From contig NC_051441.1 in NCBI RefSeq assembly GCF_001649575.2, positions 11,722,306-11,786,305 on the forward strand: 64,000 nt of DNA, given 5' to 3'. Positions 11,961-24,520 of this stretch are shown here, piece by piece; position 1 is the first letter of the stretch; each line of letters starts with the position of its first letter. The stretch comes from Kryptolebias marmoratus (Eukaryota > Chordata > Actinopteri > Cyprinodontiformes > Rivulidae). The translations under genes were made by a program, and so were the position numbers. The notes beneath the pieces were generated by a model. It was not told where the DNA came from. It was given only the letters and a program-made list of their open reading frames with translations, and searched no databases.

Positions 11961-13081
11961 GAAATGTGGGAAAAGGGAAATATTAGTTATGAAAGAATAT
12001 CATGAAACAAAGTTTAGTAAAACCACAGTAAACCTAGTACTGTGTACTTTTCATCTAACCAACACATGATTGGTCCATCGTCGTTTTGAGATGTGGTCAA
12101 GCATGTTATCTTAGCTGATTAGGAGGCTAAAACGCTAACCCCTATTTCATGGGTCACCAGTAAATCTCTTACATAATCAGCTGTAAATATAATTGACTTA
12201 ATACATATGAACATGAACTTTGACTCTCAGCTCATCACCGTCAGCCAAACTTAACAGCTTTGTGCTTCAGTGCTTAACCTGTAGGATAGAAGCAGTTAGA
12301 ATGAAAGCTCTGTTGTTTACCTGACCGACGCAGTGGTCAAAATAAGTAGAAATAGGGTTTTTCATGTCTGTCAATGCTGCCTCCACTCAAACAAATACAA
12401 CTATTTTTCAGTGCAGGTAACCTGAACTGAACTGTGTGTTGAAGACTTGGCGAGGAGATTTAGAAAACTGTCCACAAGACTCATTTCTGACCCTGTGCTG
12501 ATACAAAACCCCGAAACAAGAAGTGCCCATATTATAAACGTTTGCTCTGCCTAATGAGGAGAAAATAGTCCTTCCTCTCCTTCCCTTAAACACTTAACAT
12601 GCACTCCACACACGTCTTTACCAGGTGATTTCCATTCCTTATGCGCTGTACAGTAATTCATTTGCCTTCCGATGCTTCCACAATGAGAACAGTCAGATAC
12701 TGCTGTATTTTTTTCAGTAAGACATTATTAAATTTCATGCAGTTTTATGTTTATGCGCTCTCAGAGGGCCGTCAACATTCTGAGCAGCGTGAATGCCGAT
12801 TTGACTTTAAGTCTGTCTCTTGAAAGAAAAGCCGAAGGCAACTTTGCAGACATCTGTTCATGCATAAAAAAAATACCGAAAGACAATAATCACGCTAACA
12901 CAGAGTGTCAACGCGGCACAAAAGGAAGGCTGTGTGTACATTCAACACGGGAAAATTTACTCCCCGCTCATTTCCAGTTATGTTGTGATTTGGAGATTAA
13001 TGTTCTTCTGTGCAAAACTGAATTTAAATAGGTCTTTGCTCAGCACAGCAATCCGATTGAATCAAGTATTTTTTCTGACAG
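11961..13081. other. Non-coding DNA upstream of a candidate exon
   Basis: No repeat was recognised. Overlapping short open frames exist at 12640-13030 but have no known similarity. Confidence 0.4.
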
Positions 13082-13163
13082 TAGTGGAGGCGACATCTCA
13101 TCTAGAAGTTCCTGCAGCAGCTAAGAAACTGCAGCACGCATGGACTGCCACATATAAACTAAG
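13082..13163 (+). other. Candidate internal exon, 82 nt
   Basis: A good acceptor, TATTTTTTCTGACAG, ends at 13081, and a near-consensus donor, AAGGTAAGAA, follows with its GT at 13164-13165. The 82 bases between are richer in GC than both flanks. They are open in one frame, reading roughly VEATSHLEVPAAAKKLQHAW and onward. I do not recognise the peptide. It could belong to a spliced non-coding RNA or a small exon of a large gene, or be a coincidence. The splice pair is the best in the window. Confidence 0.25.
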
Positions 13164-13169
13164 GTAAGA

Positions 13170-15384
13170 ACAGCAACTGAAAAGTAAAGAAAAAAAAAAG
13201 TTCAACTTCTGGATGCATGGCCAGAAATTGTCTTTCTATATAATAAATTAAAAGTAAATTTGACATGTTTTACAATATAAATGCTAAATATTTACCAAAT
13301 GATGCCATAAACCTGAGCATGTTACTTCTTACTGTATTCAAAAACAATTTTTTTGTTAGATTCTTGTGTTTTTTATGTTTCATTTTATTTTTTTGTCTTG
13401 TTTAAATCATATCATAACACTGTGGTAAAATGAGCAATTTATTTAAAGTGTAAAGAGATCAGCTCAAACGGGATGAATCTGCAACACAAATCTGAAGCAT
13501 GTATGAAAACAGAAGATGTTGTGACGTGCACAAACTAAAACTGTTGCGAAGATGGTCAGGTGTTATTTATGGATGTCTTTCTGCACTCAATGTGTCATTT
13601 TCTGTCTGTTGGGAGACGGAATAGTGTTGACTTGTCTATCATCCCCCCTGTTGCCTTGAAAAGACGAGGTGAGGTGTTTTCTTCTGGGATGTAGTTTGGG
13701 AAGTGTTGTGATAGATTGACATTTTATCACAATATTCTGTCGTCAGAATTAAAAACTGTGCAAGAAAGTGAGGAAAATCATGGATGCGGCCAAAAAGTGT
13801 TTCTTTATTATAGTTTCTCTTGGAGGTTTAATGTGTTTTTATTTTATAAACCTCTGGTATGCACTTTATTACATTCTTGATATGCCTCACACAAGAAAAA
13901 TAAAAGTGAAAAACAAATAGGAACCAGAGTTCAGCCTTGCAGCATTGGGATCAATCCACAGTTTTCCCTGATGCCGAAAAGATGCCGCATAAAACAACAG
14001 CTAGAACAAGTCAGTTTCCACCATATCAGCTTCAAAGTAAATCATTTAAGGACCTATAAAAACAAATCACTCCCTCTGATGGATTCCATTGTTTGCTGTT
14101 GTTACGAACAATAAGGCATGCTCAAAGGAAGCAACATGTTTTATCATAAAGTCAAAAAGCTCCAGCGTATCTGACACCAAAGCAACAAAACAGAGGAACA
14201 AGCTTCATCCAGACAAAAGGTTGCATGAAAACAGTTACACATAAAAAAACAAAAAAAACCTTATTTGAACAATGAAATATTCCTAAAATAGGACTTTGTG
14301 CTGAAATATATTATTGCATTTGATATGTTTGCCTTTCTTTTTATTCTCATTCATCTTCTTACAACTATATCAAGACAGACTACAGAAAAGTGCAGGGACA
14401 CTTTGGTGTCCTGCTACGAAAATGGAGATGGACCACTGCTCCATGTGCCGTCAAAAGCACCATCACTGCAGAAACAGAAGTCAATACAGCCAGAATAAAA
14501 CATGTAACATGATATAAGGACACAGCAGACATATTTATTATTTTTTTTTTTAATAGGGATGCATATGTCCAGCGAAGAAATAAACTGTTTGAGATCAGGT
14601 TTCTTTTATCTCACAAACAGAAGACCTTTTTTATTTATTGGCTTCTTCTGCTAAACACTTCGGACGATTTGCTTGTGTTTGCGCCAGCGATTCTTTTTGC
14701 ATTATCTTTGTAACTTGAGCCACTGCAAGGATAAGGATATTGACTGAAGCTGCTCCATGGCTGTAATGTGTTGTACAGTGAGTGTCTCTAATGACCAATA
14801 ATTTCCCTGTTGAGATACAGTCAATCAGACAAAGGCACGATTAGCCTTTTTTTTTTGTTGTAAATTATGAACAATAAAAAGAGAGGTTTATAATGTATTC
14901 CTCTTTAAAGGTGGAATTAAGTTTTATGGTTAATGATTTACAAAATGAGAGCCTAATGGAAGAACACTTTAGGTTCCAATAAACTATATTTTAAAGCTGA
15001 ATACAGCAACAACCAACTTTCTGCTTTGTAAACATATGGTTGTGTTTTAATATTCTTACTACGCACATTATAGACTTTTTCTCTCTGCCTCTCTCATATT
15101 TCTGCAGTGAAGGTCTTTCTGTTTATTGTCTGAGATGACCTTTTCGTCCACTCCAGCAAAAAGGAATATAAACTAAGCTTATAAACATCAGTTTTACCCA
15201 AAAAATAGAAATCTGGGATTTTTTTCTTATTGGTCCATTGATTTCTTTTTTGTTTTTGTTTGTTTTGAATCAGACCCCGCTGCTTGAGTTCAAAACCTAG
15301 TTGTATTTTAAAGCTGCAGATTACTTTTTAAATACATAATTTATATAGCTACTATTTTGCCAGTTTCTTGAGATTAATACAATT
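13170..15384. other. AT-rich non-coding DNA, nothing recognised
   Basis: Several A- and T-homopolymer stretches and only chance open frames. Confidence 0.5.
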
Positions 15385-15475
15385 ATAAAGACAGCAGTAA
15401 TCTACTTTGGGTTGGCCTTACTTGGACTAGTTGTTCAGTCTGGTCAGAAGAAAAAACTGTCTTTACAAGCAGGTT
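15385..15475 (-). mobile_element. Fold-back family fragment, core only
   Basis: The minus strand reads TTCTGACCAGACTGAACAAC, then TAGTCCAAGTAAGGCCAA and CTGCTGTCTTTA. These match in order the core of the copies at 35657 and 37600. No arms are detectable, so this is a degraded remnant. Confidence 0.5.
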
Positions 15476-15879
15476 TTTATGAACAGCTAATCTACAGCAG
15501 ATAACATATTAGTTGTTTGTACACGCCACAAAACCCCACTCCAGAAGACTTTAACCACCCCATCAAGATAGACAGAAGTAAAAAAAAATATGCTCATGAG
15601 TTCATTATATTTGCCTTTGTTCACAGCTTTTTTTTACATTTTGACTGACTTATTCTCACTTTTCAGCTCCATAATTACACCCCCTTAAAGGTTAAGACAT
15701 TGTTAAGCTCTTTTGTAGTTTGCATAAAGGAGAATAATTAGAAGCATTCACACTAATTTCTGATAACTTCATTGAGACTGTAAGAAAAAAGAAAAAAAGA
15801 AACAAGAACAAGAAGACAGACACTGAGATGAAATTCAAAGTGAGTTCAGTCTGAGATGGTACACAGAGAGCTGGTGGTC

Positions 15880-16110
15880 TTTTAGCAGCCCAGCTTTCCT
15901 TATCTGCCATCCTTTCTCCCCCAGGCCCGTGGTCCTAATTGCCGGGATGTGCTGAAGACAGACTGGTGAGCGCTGAAGCTTTATGTTGGGTTCTTTTAGA
16001 GAGGAGGCTGTGATCGTAGACGTGACAGAGCCTGTGAACTCTTCATTGGCACTGTGGGAAGTGGGCTGGAAAAGTGTCTCTTTGAGTGCTTATTATATTT
16101 ACAAAGCCTG
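15880..16110. promoter_or_regulatory. Candidate cis-regulatory block (unproven)
   Basis: A GC-richer, non-repetitive island (GGCCCGTGGTCCTAATTGCC near 15924) in AT-rich surroundings. There is no coding signal. Inferred from composition only. Confidence 0.2.
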
Positions 16111-18279
16111 AAGGAGATGCACTCGACTATGGATGGGTTCATTTTTGATCCTAATACATGCATACACCGCGATTCATGTTTGGGAACAGAGTGAAATGTA
16201 CATAACTAAATGATAGAAAAGGGGGAGGCTGAAAACTAAGCCTGAACTGAAGCATGTGTGAGTTAGACTTGTGTCTAAATCAAAGACGTGAGTGATGGTA
16301 TGGATATGTACAAAATAAAGACCAAATTTCATTACATTTCTTGTCATATAAAATATGATGAAATTAGTCTACATCATCATAATGGGATGTTTTCAGCTGA
16401 ACTAAACAGTGCGCTGATGATGCCAATAAAAATATTCCCCTGAAGTTAAATTTAAGTCTTCAGAATAGGTGGGCCTATCAGGTTATCAGGTGTCTAGATT
16501 TAAGATGGTGACACAGATTGTTTGTGAATCACAGATTCTAAGATTCAGAGGTTGCTATCTACGATCAAGGTAGCTCCCTTTAACACTATTATTGACTGGG
16601 TGTCCGTCATTTTACTTTGCATCCTTTCCTCTTGTTCTTCTCATAGTGTGTGTAACTTGATTATTATAGGAAATAAATTATAGAAGAGTGAGTATAACTT
16701 TATTTGTGGATGCATTAACACCTGAAAGTCATGATGAAGTGGCTGATATTCAGTGTTTGCTTCTCTTTCACCTCCAGTAAAAGTTTCTGCTTGAAGTTTA
16801 AGTGTCCCAGCCTGAATTATTGTCAAGAGTTCATGTTCAGACTGAATATTACTGTCACCATCTAGACTGGAGTTGATCCCCGTGCTACGATACGTTCAAA
16901 TAATGTTAGTTTCCCACCAGATACGTGCCTGTTGCACAGCTACTGTTCAGCTATTTCTTTAAAGCTTCTGTTCATTTTTATGAAAGTGGTTTTCCAGAAT
17001 AAGAACACTGGGAATCTAAAGAGTGATTTAAAAGGTTTGATAAATTTAACAAACTGAATACAAATGGTGCTAACTTCATTCAGAGCCTTAAAGTGATTCT
17101 ATTCATCAGACATAATAGCAGCTCCTCATTCTCTGACCAAATCTTGGGCAGCTAATAAAACATTATTAATAGCCCATTCTGCTTACTTGGAATTGCCTTT
17201 TGAATTTAAATCAAAGACATTTCATTTGGATGAATTCTCTCAATCATTTAAACAACATTTTTATTCATAATGCATCCTGTTCCAACATCAGCTTCAGCAC
17301 ACGCTGGTTAACTGTCTATACAGTGTTAAAAAACAGTGCATTGTGTAAGCTTTTAATTGACAATACAAACAAAATATTAGTGCAAATTGGCTCCATTAAC
17401 ATGAAAGTGCGGTCCATTCACAGTGCAGTCCAAAGAACTGAACTGTGAATAGAGACATATTGTTTTAAGCTAAAAATTAAAATGACATTTAATTAAAAAT
17501 TATCGAGCACCTAAGATTGGATGTTTGGTATTTTGCAAATAGGAAAATATAGAAAGATATGTTAAACAAATAAAAGCAACAATCTGAATTACTTTATACA
17601 TGTCATGAGAAAGAAATTCAAACCAAAAACTGATGCTCAGATTTAATTTTATAATGCATTTATTTTACGAGAAGTCAATGAGTCGGACAGGTAAAAAGTG
17701 TAACAATGAGAAATTCTTGCTTTATTCATTGTTTAGTCATTTACCTGCACTCTTTTAAGAAAAACATTTGCTTTTTGTTGTAAAAAATTGACCATAAAGT
17801 AAAGTTTGCTTTCACAGACTGTTTCCTGCCCCCGAAGACCAGGTTTAAATTATTCAAAACAACACAACACAGAAAAACTGAACGTTCAGAAGTAAACAGT
17901 GAAGACTCCCCCGTAACTTGTTTAGATCTCAAGGAAATCGACTGTGTGTTGATCCAGAGGAGGCTGTTTCTGCTCACTTTGGAGCTGCTGAATATTTCAT
18001 AGCTGACACAATTTTCTGACAAATAGAAGAACTAACGAGGAACAAGTGAAATCAAAGCCTTTGAAAAGACAACAGAGACAAGACACAATGGAGAGCCTTT
18101 TTTTCTGAATAAAAACCTTAGAATGGCTTTAAAAGCAGCCTTGCTGGAAAAAACTGAGACAAACAGTCCTCTGCAATAAAGTATGCTAACACCAAGGATA
18201 CTTATAATGATTTGCAGACTGAACAATTTTTAAATATTCATAATTTGAACATGAAAACCAAAGTGGACTCTTCCTTTAA
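16111..18279. other. Non-coding DNA, nothing recognised
   Basis: Mostly AT-rich. The part near 17100-17290 (GCAGCTAATAAAACATTATTAATAG) has homeodomain-like sites. No gene was found. Confidence 0.45.
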
Positions 18280-18850
18280 ACTCCAGCTTCTCCTGAAGGA
18301 TTTCAAGGTGTTTCCAGGCCAGAAACGATATATAATCCCTTCAGTGAGTTCTGGGTCTCCTCCCAGTGGGACATGCCTGGAAAACCTCCAAAGGGAGGCG
18401 TCCAGGAAGCATTGTAAATCAGATACCTGAACCACCTCAGCTGAATCTTTTCAATGCCGAGCTCCACCTGGTTGATAAAGTTCCTGATTATATCTCTAAG
18501 GCTGAATCGGGCCACCTTATGGAAGAAGCTCATTTCAGCCGCTTTTAGCTAGGATTTTTTGTTTTGGTCAATCTAAAGGTCATGACTTGCCTTTTGGCTC
18601 AGCTCCTTCTTCATCACAACAGACCAGAGCAACGTCTTCATTACGTTACACAAAGCTCCAGTCCATCTGTTCATTTCCTAGTCTAGTTTACCATCGCTCA
18701 AGAACAAGACTCCAAGATAAACTGGAGCTGACTCTCATCCCAGCCTCTTCACACTCAGTCGCTCACTGAAGGTCAATGCTTGAAGACGCCAGAAGAATGA
18801 CCTCAGCTGCACTGAGCAAAGATGAGATCCTGAGGTTCCCAAATCCACTT
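18280..18850 (-). pseudogene. Non-LTR retrotransposon (LINE) reverse transcriptase relic
   Basis: The minus strand encodes the C-terminal half of a fish LINE reverse transcriptase in broken frames. The block MSFFHKVARFSLRDIIRNF, followed by VELGIEKIQLRWFRYL (within 18303-18533), matches the post-catalytic region where the family has a basic R-S-L-R-D...E-L...I...S-Q-L-R-W-x-x-H pattern. Reading upstream on the minus strand, the expected FADD catalytic box (18803-18826) reads LIFAQCS and then a stop, so both aspartates are gone. No N-terminal endonuclease is present. It is a dead, 5'-truncated copy, identified from recalled family patterns. Confidence 0.85.
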
Positions 18851-21359
18851 CATGACTACTAGGGACCATGAATAAAAAATTAAAAAAAAAGTTTAGTGTA
18901 TTGCAAAACAAATGCCCCTTTGAAATTATATGAAAGAACATGCAATTTGTTCAGTCATTCATTCTGAGTTTGCTAAACTACAGACTGTCCATCTAAAAAT
19001 TGGTGTATGTGTGTCAAACTCAGCGTAAATGAAAGATTTTTCCATCAGTGTAGCATTAATGTGATAGAAATAAAAAAAGAAATTGGCATGTTGAAATGAA
19101 AATAACAGGTTTGAATATCAAACGTTCAGGACATGACCATGTATATCCCTGAAATTTCAACAAATCGTCAGTTGGCAGAAGATGATGTGCCCTTCAAATC
19201 GCCTTTGTAAATGCAATAGACAGTTGTTTATACAAAACTCTCTATTGAATTTTGTTAAATACAAATGTTAGAGGTCAACCTGACAGTGTATTGGATGTTC
19301 ATGGGCACGCCAGTGGGTCTTAGATATTAAAAGACATTTTATCCCTGCTGGCTCTGTGGCAGGAAGACAAAACACATCTGAGGAACCAAATCAGGCTGGA
19401 AAACAAAAGGCGATGAGGAGTATTTTTCCACTGCTGTGTAAATGTCAAGGTCTCAGGGATTGGTTTCCTGTTACAAAGGCCAATACAGATTCCCTTTCTG
19501 GCCCCTTTTCCTCTTAGAGACATTTTAAAGTATATTTGGTTGTGAAACCTCACTGCAGAGCTTATTTACACCCATCACCAAGATCTTTTTCTTGACTGAT
19601 GCTGTACAAACATTGAGACTGATGCATGAGAGAAAGGTATGTATGAATGTGTGGGTTGAGGGGAGATAGGTAAGTTTTGAATGACAGACACCTTTTCTGT
19701 TTAAAAGAGCAGAGATACCATCATTGTCTGGGGTTGAATACTAAAAAGGGAGACAGTACCAAATATGATGCAGACATATGAACCTCATATACAGTATAAA
19801 CTGTGTTCAATTGTACACTTTTCACTATATAGGGCACTTTATTGTGAGTGATACATTTTTTGGTGGTGTTTGAAATTTGAAGTACACCTTTTCAAACTAT
19901 TATTTACTAAACAGAAAGCTTTTGGATTCATTATATAGAACCTTAAAAATTCAAGACAGGTGCAATAAAAGTAGTGTATAGAGATTTTACACTGCATTGG
20001 TAGACATTGACCATAGCGCAAAATGACTTGAGCTGGCCAAAGAAATACTAAAGCTTACTCACAAAAATGGCTAAATGCTCAGCATACAGCTAAACTCCAA
20101 AACACATAAACAGAATGATGGAACAGAATGAAAAAAAGTGTGTGTGTATTGCAACTGATCATTGCAATATGCAACAATAAAATCCCAGCTGCATGTTCTT
20201 CTAATAATAGTCTTAAACATTTTATCATTTCATTAGAGTGATGGTTGTGACACAGTTACAGTCCATGTTTGTGTAAATGGGTACATTACAATAAAAAAGT
20301 GTAGCCAAGTCATTATTAGATTTTGTCAGTGATTTGAGAACAAATGATGTTATTCACCTGTTCTCAGCCAAAGCCAGCAAAATGATTTTGTCCATTACCC
20401 CAGATTCAGGCGAGTATTTCAGTGTATGCTGCCTACTTTTGTTTATGTGACATGCAATTGGGAATACTCGATCCATATTTATGAACCCCCGCTGTGTTCA
20501 AGTAGTGTTTGAAATGCAAAAACAACTGGCTATCCCTATTTCTTACTTGGTTTTCTAAACAGCAAACCTGATATAGTGAGCAAGCAAACATTTCAAACAC
20601 AGCATGTGTTTTGGGAGGAAGTGAGGCAATTGCAGAAAGTTAATGCTTAGGTTGAGGTTTGTTGTTTTAAAAAAAAACTTGATAAGGGAGTATGTGCACC
20701 TTAAGAAAGGGTGTGGCAGCTTTTCTCCTTCTGCGACATACAAACTGAAATGTATCGCCAATAATAGAGTAAAGTAGAGGATGCAAATTAGGTGTGAGGC
20801 AAAAAGACACAAATTGATAGTAATTGTCTCATCATCACCGAGACAGCACAATAGCATCAAGATACCTGTGTGAAAGCGAAGCAACGGTAGGTAACTTTAT
20901 TATCTAAAAGACAAAAATGTCTGTGGGAAACTGTTCAGAAAAGTGACAGCAACTATAAAAACAAAGTTTAGTTTAGTAATGAATTCTGAATGAGGAGTAG
21001 ACCTCTTAGAGACATGAGGCAGAGGCAACGTCTCTAAAGAAGTTTAACTCAAGTCAGCAAGAATAAGCCATGGGTTTTGAGATGGAAAAAAAAACATTTA
21101 ACGAGGAAATGGTTGTACTTTACTTAGAGGAAAAGTAAACATTTACCAACTCTAAGAACTGTTGAAACTAAAGAGATCTGCACATACTACTTCTCCTCGA
21201 AAAGCAATCTTTTTCCAGTTTTATTGCAAAGAATACAAAATCTCTTTTGTCTGTTGGGACATTTTTTGGGCTTGCTTGCTTCTAGAAAAAAACCCATCAT
21301 GTTTAATGGTTTGAAGGAGTCTTCTTGTCTTTCTGCAGTAGCTACTGTTTCTCTTTCAG
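18851..21359. other. Non-coding DNA with one more complex stretch
   Basis: Mostly AT-rich. The interval 19260-19560 is non-repetitive and less AT-rich (GGGCACGCCAGTGGGTC near 19302) and could be regulatory. No gene was recognised. Confidence 0.4.
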
Positions 21360-21540
21360 GACCTCGGGGGGGTCAGAGAGGCTTCATCAGATCCTGAGTG
21401 AGTGACGGCCCAGTTTCTGAAATGCCAAGTGGCCCCAGAGAACAAGATTTAGGTTAAGTGGTCACCCAAGAGGTCTAATCACAGAGGAATGTGACGCAGC
21501 AGAACTTCAAGAGCCCCGTGTATGAAAATGTGTGCACATT
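21360..21540. promoter_or_regulatory. Candidate cis-regulatory block (unproven)
   Basis: GC-richer, non-repetitive DNA (CAAGTGGCCCCAGAGAACAA near 21426) with no coding signal. Inferred from composition only. Confidence 0.2.
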
Positions 21541-21949
21541 AAATATTTTTTCTTTCTCTTCTCCTCTTATATTAAGCCATCAGAAAAATTATAAATCAAT
21601 AAATTAAAAATAAATGTAGACAAACTCTTCATAGCAGCATGGCAGTGAGCCTCTTTCTATCTGTGTTCACCGACAAAGTAAGTCTATGAAAATCTTAAAG
21701 CAATAAATTCCTGCTATTGGCAAATGCCTAAATGTATTTTGTACTTAATGTGATATTTAGGACATTAGTAGTGACTTCAACAACAACCACTCCCCTGTTT
21801 ACACATAGCTGATTGTAAGTATCCCATTTTTAATGTTTAGTTTAGCTCATGTCACTTTAGAGAGTGTAACATATGAATCATTTTTATATCTACCCTGCAG
21901 AAGAGTTGTGGATCCAGTTTAATGATGAAAGGGTTTCTTGTTTTATTAT

Positions 21950-22258
21950 TGAAGGCGAAAGTGTGATTTTTTTCTCCCTGCGTGTGTGGGCGTGTGTGTA
22001 CTTATTTGTTTGTTGTTTTATTAAAATATCTCATATAACTTTCAGAAAGTAATCACTGATTGGACTTCTGCAACTCGTTAACTTTTGGAGTGAACCCAAT
22101 TCAAGACGGCCACAACAACTAATCAATGTTAGGCAACACAAAAAGGCCGTAACTTAGTCGCATTTACAGTTACTAACACTTCTTGGGACGTGAGGTTTAA
22201 TCAAAAGGGATATAACTTTCATTAAAGTAGGCGGGTGATATGCAATCCTTTAAGCCTT
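21950..22258 (-). mobile_element. R1 dispersed element, copy A
   Basis: It contains the R1 signatures in minus orientation: AACTTTCAGAAAGTAATCAC, GTTAACTTTTGGAGTGAACC, AATTCAAGACGGCC and the end motif GGCGGGTGATATGCAATCC. The terminal hairpin is degenerate here. R1 is a name used only in this annotation for a non-coding repeat found eight times in the window. Confidence 0.75.
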
Positions 22259-22439
22259 TTATTTTACATGCAATCGATGTCCCTCCCAGTGAGCCTTTAA
22301 CCTGCTGATAGAAGGTGTGAACGATACAAGTACAGGAGGGAAATTAAACAGAAGGGCACCGCTGAGTCTTCTAATGTGTAAAAGAGAGATAGTAAAATTC
22401 AGTACCCATGCGTGTGTGCGCAGTGTCATGCAAGTAGAA

Positions 22440-23060
22440 GTGTATGTGTGAGGGAGTGTTTTTGGAGGAACACACACTGATTGCAGCGTTGGCTCAGGGG
22501 GATACAGAGATGGAGGAGAGCTTGGAGTGTTCCCATTTAGTGCCTATCTGACGGGGCCCTCATTTAGCCGAAGTGTTTAAGCCCCCCTTGCGGGTGCTGA
22601 GTGTTGAGGTCAACACAGTCCCTTCTTACACGAGCTGCCCTCTGTGTGCCTCTTTTTCCCGCCTCGAGTGGCTGGCAGAGATCCACAGCCACGGCGTCAA
22701 CAAAGGCTTTCTTAAAAGAGCTTTCCGAAATCAAGTCGAGTAGCAATATTTAGGAAATAAAAGAACCAAAACCGCCTGATAATTATCAGAGATATTTGAG
22801 CGGAGGCAACAGAAACAGTAGGACTGTGGAAGCATAATAATTATAATACTTGGCCGTGACTCACTTTTTTATACGTGATAATCATGCTTATGAAGGCCCG
22901 CTGTCCTTGGGCTGCTGAGGTTTCACTCACAGGGTGTTTAATCTCACTTGTGTGTGCATTAATTTTACGCTTAAGTAATTCAATAACAAGCAAATGCCAT
23001 ATGCTCCATCTCACGTTTCCATACGGTACACTGGTCAGGCCTTACAGTTGGTAAAAATAC
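22440..23060. promoter_or_regulatory. Candidate cis-regulatory block (unproven)
   Basis: One of the most complex non-repetitive stretches in the window. GC content is raised at 22480-22720, followed by ATTA-rich sites, a palindromic GATA pair (22776-22789), AATAATTATAATAC and GTGATAATCATGC. A 60-codon minus-strand frame (22564-22746) exists but is not recognised. An enhancer-type conserved element is plausible; conservation was not testable here. Confidence 0.3.
22776..22789. promoter_or_regulatory. Palindromic GATA-type site
   Basis: CTGATAATTATCAG is a perfect 14-base palindrome holding two inverted TGATAA cores. Such back-to-back cores fit GATA-factor dimers, but the AATTATT centre also suits homeodomain proteins. 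Confidence 0.3.
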
Positions 23061-23269
23061 GGATAATGTGCTTCAACATAACATACATTTTAAGCATTTA
23101 AAAGTAAGTTGAGTAAGTTTTTTTTAAGTTACAATACAATCAATACAATACAGTCATCAGTGCTGGAATGATTTCAGTTTATTGATCGATCCTCCAGCTT
23201 ATACTCCATCTATACTATAATTATGTCTTCATCCAAACAGTTTTAAGTTACATTTAATGATAACTGACG

Positions 23270-23730
23270 CCACAGTTCCTCGTCAAAAGGCACAAAAACT
23301 GAGGCTCCTGTGCTTCTTGTGGGGCATCACGATCCGTCAGCGTGCTAGCTGCTGACAGGGATCATTCTTAAGGAGGTGTTTGTAAAACAACTGTCACTTT
23401 GTGCTTTTTATTCTTGAGAGGCTGTCAGTTTTTCTTGTCTTTCATATTTTTTATTGTAAGGAGCAATGGAACAAAAACGAAGCAGCTGCAGAGCGACACA
23501 AGAGGCTCCCGACTGCTCGGCAAAGAACCATCTCCTTAAGGCTTTTGAAGCAGAACACCATGTAATTGGTGCTATAATTGTTGCTTTTGAGCGACTGATT
23601 TATTAAAACGACATGAGGTGCCTTTTTTATCTTCTGCCATGCTGCATCTCTCCTGTGTGTGTTTTTAAAGAAAACAAAGCTGATCAAAGACTGTCTATGG
23701 TAGTTTAAAACTGCACTCACCTCTCCCACC
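23270..23730. promoter_or_regulatory. Candidate cis-regulatory block (unproven)
   Basis: Non-repetitive and of balanced composition, with GTGCTTTTTATTCTTGAGAG near 23401, AGCAATGGAACAAAAACG near 23461 and CATGTAATTGGTGCTATAAT near 23559. There is no coding similarity. Inferred from texture only. Confidence 0.25.
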
Positions 23731-24049
23731 GCCTAAATTAAATCTTGAACTGATGTTTTATCAGATTTTATCAGTATGAATAAGCAGAATATAATCCTGC
23801 CTTAAATATTAATCATTAGAACAATATTTTTTTTTTTACATTTTGTAGATTAGATAAAGATTTAACAAAGCTTAGAAAAAGGAAATTATGGTCAATATAT
23901 TTTAAATCATTAAAAATGAAGCACCTGATCTAATATCAAACATTTTGCTCTGTTTGAGTCAGTCTACTGCACAGATCTTGACAAAAACTTTTAAGACAGT
24001 CTTTTAATTCCACTAAGGTAAAACAGAAATAATAGAAATAAATAAAGAT

Positions 24050-24520
24050 CTTGCATTCCTTTGAGGAATGCATATCACCCATCGCCTTTCATGCCATATT
24101 TTTGAACTAAGATCACTTTATGTTAAGAAATAATAGAGATTTTGGTCAAACCTTGTAAAGAAAGTGATGTGAAATCTCATGCAATACTATGAGTGAGCAG
24201 CCATTTTCAACTGGATTGATTCCTAAAGTTAATCAGTTGTGAGTGTACATCTGATGAATATTTCCTGAAAGTTTCATTAAAATCTGTCCAGAGGTTTATG
24301 GGATTATTTGCTAACAGACAGAGTTGACTTCATGTAATTAGTGGCAACATTTTAAGCAAAGATCTTATGCAATCAGAACTTCTGTTGGGGGTCAGCAGCT
24401 ACAGTTACACTGAATTTAAGGTCAATAATTGCAAAACTGACTGAGTTATGGCAATTTTTTAAAGGTCACTTTGCTGTGGTGACCTCTTGAATCAAGCTGG
24501 CTCCAAAAGTTAATCCCCCA
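24050..24520 (+). mobile_element. R1 dispersed element, copy B (two subunits)
   Basis: It opens with a perfect hairpin: TGCATTCCT, loop TTG, AGGAATGCA (24052-24072), then ATATCACCCATCGCC. Two body units follow, each with the phrase AAAGTTAATC after a degenerate GATTGATTCC or AGCTGGCTCC. The first ends in TTGCTAACAGACAGAG. It is non-coding. Confidence 0.75.
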
